The translations under genes and the position numbers were made by a program. 7,276 nucleotides of DNA from JAKEGN01 sp964465665 (GTDB lineage Bacteria; Pseudomonadota; Gammaproteobacteria; Steroidobacterales; Woeseiaceae), in the NCBI GenBank assembly GCA_964465665.1, contig CAYXKM010000173.1, positions 1 through 7,276 on the forward strand. Reading direction: 5' to 3'. The notes under the pieces are model-generated. The model did not search any database, had not been told where the DNA came from, and saw only the letters and a program-made list of their open reading frames with translations. Positions 6,867 through 7,276 of this stretch are shown here, in pieces. Numbering within the stretch: the first letter of the stretch is position 1; each line of letters begins with the position of its first letter.

Positions 6867-6941
6867 ACGGCGATGCATCGGTGTGCCCTTCGAGCGAGTT
6901 TCGGTCTTCCGAGTGAGAAGGGCACACCGATGCGGCGCCGT
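6867..6941 (-). repeat. Large palindromic element B (17-bp perfect stem), inverted relative to A
   Basis: GCATCGGTGTGCCCTTC (6875-6891) is perfectly complementary to GAAGGGCACACCGATGC (6917-6933). An outer stem ACGGCG (6867-6872) pairs with CGCCGT (6936-6941) across a two-base internal loop. Within the 25-base loop, TCGG (6901-6904) can pair with CCGA (6909-6912) to form an apical stem. Read on the minus strand, the loop opens with TCACT and closes with GAAACTCGCTC, the same borders as element A, although the stem sequences differ. No T-run follows in either direction. Confidence 0.9.
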
Positions 6942-7002
6942 GATGCGCGATGCGGTGTCGGCGTTCTGCGATGATCGTTCGGGTCGCCCGCGGTGCTCGC
7001 TC

Positions 7003-7276
7003 TTACAGCACGGGTGCGAGGATCTGTTTGAGCTCGTCGAGTTTCGACTCGTAGTTCTTCCAGAAACCGACGGCGTCGCCGTAGATCGGCTGGCGCACCT
7101 GCTCCGAACTAGCCGTGTTGACCGGGCGAACGCTCGCATGGAATTGCAGGCAGGCCTCTTCGTACGGCAGGCCGCAATGTTGCAGGATCCGTCGCACCTC
7201 TGATTCGAGATCGCGTACCACGTCCTCGTACTGGACTTTCAGCACCCGGCCGGGCAGCACCGTGTCCCAATGATCC
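7003..7276 (-). CDS. Sulfotransferase family protein, C-terminal part
   Basis: The minus-strand frame is open at the right edge and ends at TAA (7005-7003), giving the last 90 residues. They begin DHWDTVLPGRVLKVQYEDVV, as in the PAPS-dependent Sulfotransfer_3 proteins of proteobacteria, many of which carry N-terminal TPR repeats. Next comes a helix leading to HCGLPYEEACLQFH, and then the near-C-terminal motif NTASSEQVRQPIY followed by GFWKNYE, which in this family contributes to binding the nucleotide 3'-phosphate. The enzyme would transfer sulfate from PAPS to an unidentified acceptor. The catalytic P-loop-like region and any TPR domain lie outside the window. The gene converges on the hydroxylase gene and so is not in its operon. 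A GTG codon at 7260-7258 is internal: the conserved HWDTVLPGR motif spans it. Confidence 0.87.
   Translation of the reverse strand, partial: DHWDTVLPGRVLKVQYEDVVRDLESEVRRILQHCGLPYEEACLQFHASVRPVNTASSEQVRQPIYGDAVGFWKNYESKLDELKQILAPVL

Larger units (their letters stand above)
6680..7002. other. Gene-free region between convergent genes, filled by hairpins
   Basis: These 323 bases lie between the 3' ends of two converging genes, so no promoter for either is expected, and I see no coding potential with family resemblance. The first 75 bases hold an 11-base direct repeat copy, GCGCCGGCACC at 6711-6721; its second copy, 6753-6763, forms part of the first hairpin. From 6755 to 6941 the sequence is almost continuously self-complementary: a 73-base hairpin, a 22-base hairpin and a 75-base hairpin. 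The last 60 bases (6942-7002) show nothing notable. Confidence 0.8.

Noticed and set aside
6755..6941. Integron attC site or Rho-independent terminators
   Set aside because: There is no GTTRRRY/RYYYAAC core pair and no integron cassette context. No T-run follows either stem in either direction, although the hairpins could still slow polymerase or protect 3' ends.
6748..7203. A 151-codon plus-strand open frame across the hairpins
   Set aside because: It reads through the palindromes and antisense to the recognisable sulfotransferase, and its translation is rich in Arg/Cys with no family resemblance.

Overview
The window is a GC-rich stretch (about 60% by eye) of bacterial chromosome. Six genes run left to right and look like one transcription unit. 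A seventh gene, on the minus strand, converges on them from the right edge. The organism is most likely a Gram-negative proteobacterium: there is a periplasmic PQQ/cytochrome c dehydrogenase with a Sec signal, a PuuC-like aldehyde dehydrogenase and an Asp_Arg_Hydrox-type oxygenase. A gammaproteobacterium is my best guess, but nothing here proves it.

Layout: 1-684 is the C-terminal ATP-grasp part of an ADP-forming acyl-CoA synthetase, cut by the left edge. 681-2195 is a PuuC-like aldehyde dehydrogenase. 2208-2945 is an enoyl-CoA hydratase/isomerase. 2942-3973 is a histone-deacetylase-fold enzyme very like acetylpolyamine amidohydrolase. 4014-6104 is an exported PQQ dehydrogenase with a C-terminal cytochrome c domain. 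6125-6679 is a small Fe(II)/2-oxoglutarate hydroxylase. 6680-7002 has no gene but holds two long hairpins in opposite orientation with a smaller one between them. 7003-7276 (minus) is the C-terminus of a sulfotransferase.

The first four genes are translationally coupled or nearly so (ATGA overlap, 12-base gap, ATGA overlap). The next two follow after 40 and 20 bases. Together the first five suggest catabolism of a nitrogen-containing compound. The amidohydrolase would free an amine from an N-acetylated (poly)amine. The aldehyde dehydrogenase would oxidise an (amino)aldehyde to an acid. The ligase would make the CoA thioester, and the crotonase would hydrate or isomerise an acyl-CoA. The PQQ enzyme would carry out a periplasmic oxidation feeding the respiratory chain. 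The order of steps and the real substrate are inference.

The points most worth a second look are three. The two large hairpins have unrelated stems but the same loop borders. The PQQ dehydrogenase lacks the usual vicinal cysteine pair and the Asn metal ligand, but has a new cross-strand cysteine pair. The six-gene set itself combines acetylpolyamine-type deacetylation with CoA-thioester chemistry.
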